Shown here: positions 61,389 to 64,000 of the stretch, one piece after another | How positions within the stretch are numbered: position 1 is the stretch's first letter | How the letters are laid out: every line of letters starts with the position of its first letter | NCBI GenBank assembly: GCA_002840905.1 | Contig: PHDD01000001.1 | Span: 1-64,000 of the forward strand | Reading direction: 5' to 3' | Length of the DNA: 64,000 nt | Origin: Bacteroidetes bacterium HGW-Bacteroidetes-4 | Lineage (GTDB): Bacteria > Bacteroidota > Bacteroidia > Bacteroidales > SZUA-534 | Made by a program: the position numbers and the translations under genes | Notes under the pieces: model-generated | Told to the model about the DNA's origin: nothing | The model's database searches: none | The model's input: only the letters and a program-made list of their open reading frames with translations

Positions 61389-64000
61389 TTATACAGCCTC
61401 CTTTTCTTCAAGTTCAATAAAATCAAATAGGCTGGGCATATTCACGTTTTGTTCAGCTCCACGACAATATTGTACCCCGTCTAAAAAATATGATGAAGAA
61501 AGCTCTATTCCGTAGCCAATTCGGCCTTTTAAAATAGCCCGGTAAGGGGTGGTAAACAATCCGGCAAATGGATCCAGTACTATTTCACCCGGGTTGCTTA
61601 ACTGTTCAATAACCCGGTCGGCTATATCAAACTGCATGGGGCATAGGTGCATTTCTTTTCCTTTGCTCCACTGGCTACCATTAAGGGTAAGCATTCGGGT
61701 AACATCAGTCCAAACCTCGTCACTCCAGCTTTGGGGCTGTAATAACATGAACCCAGATGGAAGCTTACCATGTAGTTCAAGCGTTTCGGCTATCTTAACA
61801 TTAAATTCAAAGTCATAAATCTCTTCCAATGAAAATCGTTTGTACTCCTGGAATATATCTTTTGGTTCCAACGCGGCTAGCTCTTCAGGCCGTAAGCAAC
61901 GGTTGCCAGAACTCCGGGTAAAACCGTGAGCATCCATCTGCCAACGGGCACGTGAGTATCCATTTGGGTTTATCCATTGCTTAGCCTTTTTATCCCATTC
62001 CTTTTTTTGTTTTACAACAGGAACATCGGCATAGGCATTAATAAGTTCAGTTTGTGGTTTGCGGAAATAAAGCAAGTACTCTGGCATACCCACACCCATT
62101 TTAGAACCATCTTTACACTGTTCAGTCCAACCCAAGCGGTAAGTTTGATTGTTCTCACGTACAACATCGGTAACAATGGTTTTCATTCCCATGTAAGCAA
62201 AGCCATGTTTTTTAAAGTGTAGTATAGTATCCATGTGGAACGGGTAAACTTCCTGAACACCCATTCCTGATAATCCCATGGGAATTATACGGTCTTTTAC
62301 ATGAACCACAGCCAACCGGCCAGGCATTAGTTTTTTAAACAGGTTGGGAGTCATATAATCCATTTGCCTGAAAAACTCCTCATTACTTTCAGAATGTCCG
62401 TAATCGGCATAGTTAGGTGAGTACTCATATTGGGTACTGAACGGAATAGATGTAAGTACCAATCCAACGGAGTTGTCTTTTATGCGGTTGTGGTTGGTCA
62501 GCTCGTCTACATTGTCGTTATTAATAGCTAAGAATAACTTACCTTCAATCTCAACACGCTCAACTCCAATTTTGCGGGTTAAATGCTGAGCCATTTCAGC
62601 ATGAGAAAGTCCGTACTTTTTTATTATTTCTGTCATATTTTTTACCAATTTGTTGTGGTTTTTCCACTTTGTTTCAAGGTTTTTTCTAATTCCACGCTCA
62701 GCTTCGGTATAAATTAGGTCAATTCGTACCGTGTTTTGCTGCAAAAACCGTTGAATACGGTGAATACTTTGAATAAAATCGTTGAATTTGAAGCCAATTC
62801 CCAGATAAATAGCCCAGGAACAGAACCGTTGAAAGTTACAGCCTGAACCTGCAATAACTGGTTTGGCTGCCAGCTCACGAAACCGGCCATAGCTAAAATC
62901 AAGAATAGCCTGTTCGCGCTTTTCGTAGTTCTGAGAACCGAAAATTGAGGTAATATCAGGGATAGCTTTTTCAATGGCCTTGCGCTCATCTTCTAAATCA
63001 TGCCAGATGATGCGGTGAGCATTTGGGTCCTCTTCACGAATCTTATTCATCATTCGAATTCGATCCTGAAGGCTATCGCGCTTTTCTTTTGAAGCTCCAA
63101 TAACCCCAAGCGACAAATCTTTAAACATTTTAATTTGGCCGTCACTATCAGCACCCGCTTTGGTGTGGTCCGATGGAATCTCATGCCAGCGCAAATCCAA
63201 TTCTGGTAAATTGTAGCCTTCATCATCAGCCGGGTTACCGGTAATGTCTGATGGTTTATTAACAAACAACGCCCAGCTGCTTACCCATAACCAAAACTCC
63301 TCTTCTTTATGAGCGTGGAGCGTTAACTTATCGGCTTTGGTACTGTCACGTTTAAAGAATCGGGTTTTTGCCTGAGAAACGTCCATTACTCCCAAAAAAT
63401 CAGCATAGGCCAAAAGCTCAATATAATCATTGGGAGATGGTGTAGCCGTTGCAACAAACCGATATTTAACAGCATCATCACCACGTCGGCAACCCATTGG
63501 GCCACCATCACCGGTAAACAAGCGCATAAATTCGCGGAAAGTTTTTGTTCCACCAAGGCCCCTGAGTATCGATGCCTCATCTAGTGAGGTTACTGAAAAG
63601 TGTGCCGGGTCCATTTTACCATCTCTGATGGTTTCATAATTGGTTAAGTAAATACCATCACCGGAAGCCTCTTCGATTCTTCGAATAAACTTAGGGGGAG
63701 TTTCCCAGCCAAGAATATTTTTTGAATCTTCAATAAACTCCTGCTTTACGTTAAGCGGTAATACAATTAAACCTTTGCCACCTGTTTTTTCAAGGGTACA
63801 CCTTACGGCCTCTAATTGAGTAACTGTTTTATGAAGGCCAAACGATGCAAAACAAGCCCTACGCCCACCTTCAACCAACCATTTTACCATTATCTTATTA
63901 AATGGTTTAAGCTTTGGGTTTATAGTATCTATATCAAGGCTAAACCCGTGCTTTGGGGCAATCTTTATTTTAGACTTAATAAAATCGCTATAATTCTGCA
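61389..64000 (-). CDS. SNF2-type helicase fused to a DNA N6/N4 methyltransferase (5' end outside window)
   Basis: The frame remains open to the right edge; 36 codons upstream of the first ATG (63890) read like sequence, with KPFNKIMVKWL, so the start is beyond 64000. The helicase part has Walker A-like SFGLHKT (His replacing the usual Gly), DEAS motif II at about 122-135 after the ATG, and helicase C-terminal motifs up to about 400. The C-terminal half has LVLTSIPFSTQY (motif IV-like) then IVLDPFAG (motif I), so the methyltransferase is permuted. It may methylate phage DNA or act with the C5 enzyme as anti-restriction. Confidence 0.85.
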   Translation of the reverse strand, partial: QNYSDFIKSKIKIAPKHGFSLDIDTINPKLKPFNKIMVKWLVEGGRRACFASFGLHKTVTQLEAVRCTLEKTGGKGLIVLPLNVKQEFIEDSKNILGWETPPKFIRRIEEASGDGIYLTNYETIRDGKMDPAHFSVTSLDEASILRGLGGTKTFREFMRLFTGDGGPMGCRRGDDAVKYRFVATATPSPNDYIELLAYADFLGVMDVSQAKTRFFKRDSTKADKLTLHAHKEEEFWLWVSSWALFVNKPSDITGNPADDEGYNLPELDLRWHEIPSDHTKAGADSDGQIKMFKDLSLGVIGASKEKRDSLQDRIRMMNKIREEDPNAHRIIWHDLEDERKAIEKAIPDITSIFGSQNYEKREQAILDFSYGRFRELAAKPVIAGSGCNFQRFCSWAIYLGIGFKFNDFIQSIHRIQRFLQQNTVRIDLIYTEAERGIRKNLETKWKNHNKLVKNMTEIIKKYGLSHAEMAQHLTRKIGVERVEIEGKLFLAINNDNVDELTNHNRIKDNSVGLVLTSIPFSTQYEYSPNYADYGHSESNEEFFRQMDYMTPNLFKKLMPGRLAVVHVKDRIIPMGLSGMGVQEVYPFHMDTILHFKKHGFAYMGMKTIVTDVVRENNQTYRLGWTEQCKDGSKMGVGMPEYLLYFRKPQTELINAYADVPVVKQKKEWDKKAKQWINPNGYSRARWQMDAHGFTRSSGNRCLRPEELAALEPKDIFQEYKRFSLEEIYDFEFNVKIAETLELHGKLPSGFMLLQPQSWSDEVWTDVTRMLTLNGSQWSKGKEMHLCPMQFDIADRVIEQLSNPGEIVLDPFAGLFTTPYRAILKGRIGYGIELSSSYFLDGVQYCRGAEQNVNMPSLFDFIELEEKEAV

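Larger units (their letters stand above)
28897..64000 (-). mobile_element. Temperate siphovirus-like prophage inserted at tRNA-Pro (left part, continues past window)
   Basis: From the tRNA 3' end to the window edge nearly every gene is phage-type and on the minus strand, in the usual early-to-late order: methyltransferases, replication, HNH, terminase, portal, head, tail, fibres, lysis. The left end is marked by the tRNA, whose 3' half probably supplies the att core. No integrase, excisionase, repressor or second att copy was seen, so the right end lies beyond base 64000. Structural genes are intact, with no stop-codon decay, so it may be functional. Gene types resemble Bacteroides-infecting siphoviruses. 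Confidence 0.92.

Noticed and set aside
59592..64000. Complete restriction-modification system
   Set aside because: Two methyltransferases but no restriction endonuclease gene seen; the helicase part alone does not show a nuclease motif.

Overview
The window is a piece of a Bacteroidota chromosome. The gene content looks Bacteroidales/Marinilabiliales-like, but I cannot name a genus. Evidence for the phylum: AT-rich DNA, TAnnTTTG-type -7 promoter boxes (for example upstream of gcvT and trxB), a short lysine-type SerA next to SerC and DUF1015, a CBM20-carrying DPE2-like MalQ, and few strong Shine-Dalgarno sequences in the host part.

Host part, 1-28.9 kb: an M13 lipoprotein peptidase; a four-gene minus-strand signalling operon (OmpA/PD40 protein, YfiR-like periplasmic protein, hybrid histidine kinase, STAS protein); a methyltransferase-like protein; gcvT; a lipoprotein alpha/beta hydrolase; a serine block (serC, serA, DUF1015); a CNNM/CorC-like membrane protein; a LOG protein; an S41 protease; a PnuC / NadR-kinase pair for nicotinamide riboside; YihY; an aldehyde dehydrogenase; a MORN-repeat exported protein; malQ; trxB; and a tRNA-Pro(GGG). 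Several clear intrinsic terminators separate the units.

Prophage part, about 28.9 kb to beyond the right edge: a temperate siphovirus-like prophage abuts the 3' end of tRNA-Pro. All its genes run on the minus strand except one three-gene island. From right to left (direction of transcription): SNF2 helicase-DNA methyltransferase fusion (cut by the window end), C5 cytosine methyltransferase, small genes, Gp37/Gp68 protein, ASCH-like protein, a regulatory gap with two dyads, replication initiator with internal iterons, a second replication-type protein, HNH protein, small genes, terminase small and large, portal, minor head protein with a zincin tail, the plus-strand island, scaffold, decoration, major capsid, connectors, tail tube, tail assembly chaperones (probable -1 frameshift), tape measure, Dit-like and Tal-like proteins, fibre genes including a 46-residue-repeat protein, then holin, amidase, DUF6527 and a spanin-like gene. 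No integrase, repressor or second att copy was seen, so they should lie beyond 64 kb.

The best candidates for something undescribed are: the plus-strand island of three unknown small proteins buried in the late operon (47.1-47.9 kb); the minor head protein with an HExxH domain; the repeat-built tail protein; the YfiBNR-like operon whose output protein is a hybrid kinase; and the early module of two methyltransferases, a Gp37/Gp68 protein, an ASCH-like protein and a 28-residue membrane peptide. Assignments come from reading translated motifs only; no database search was run.
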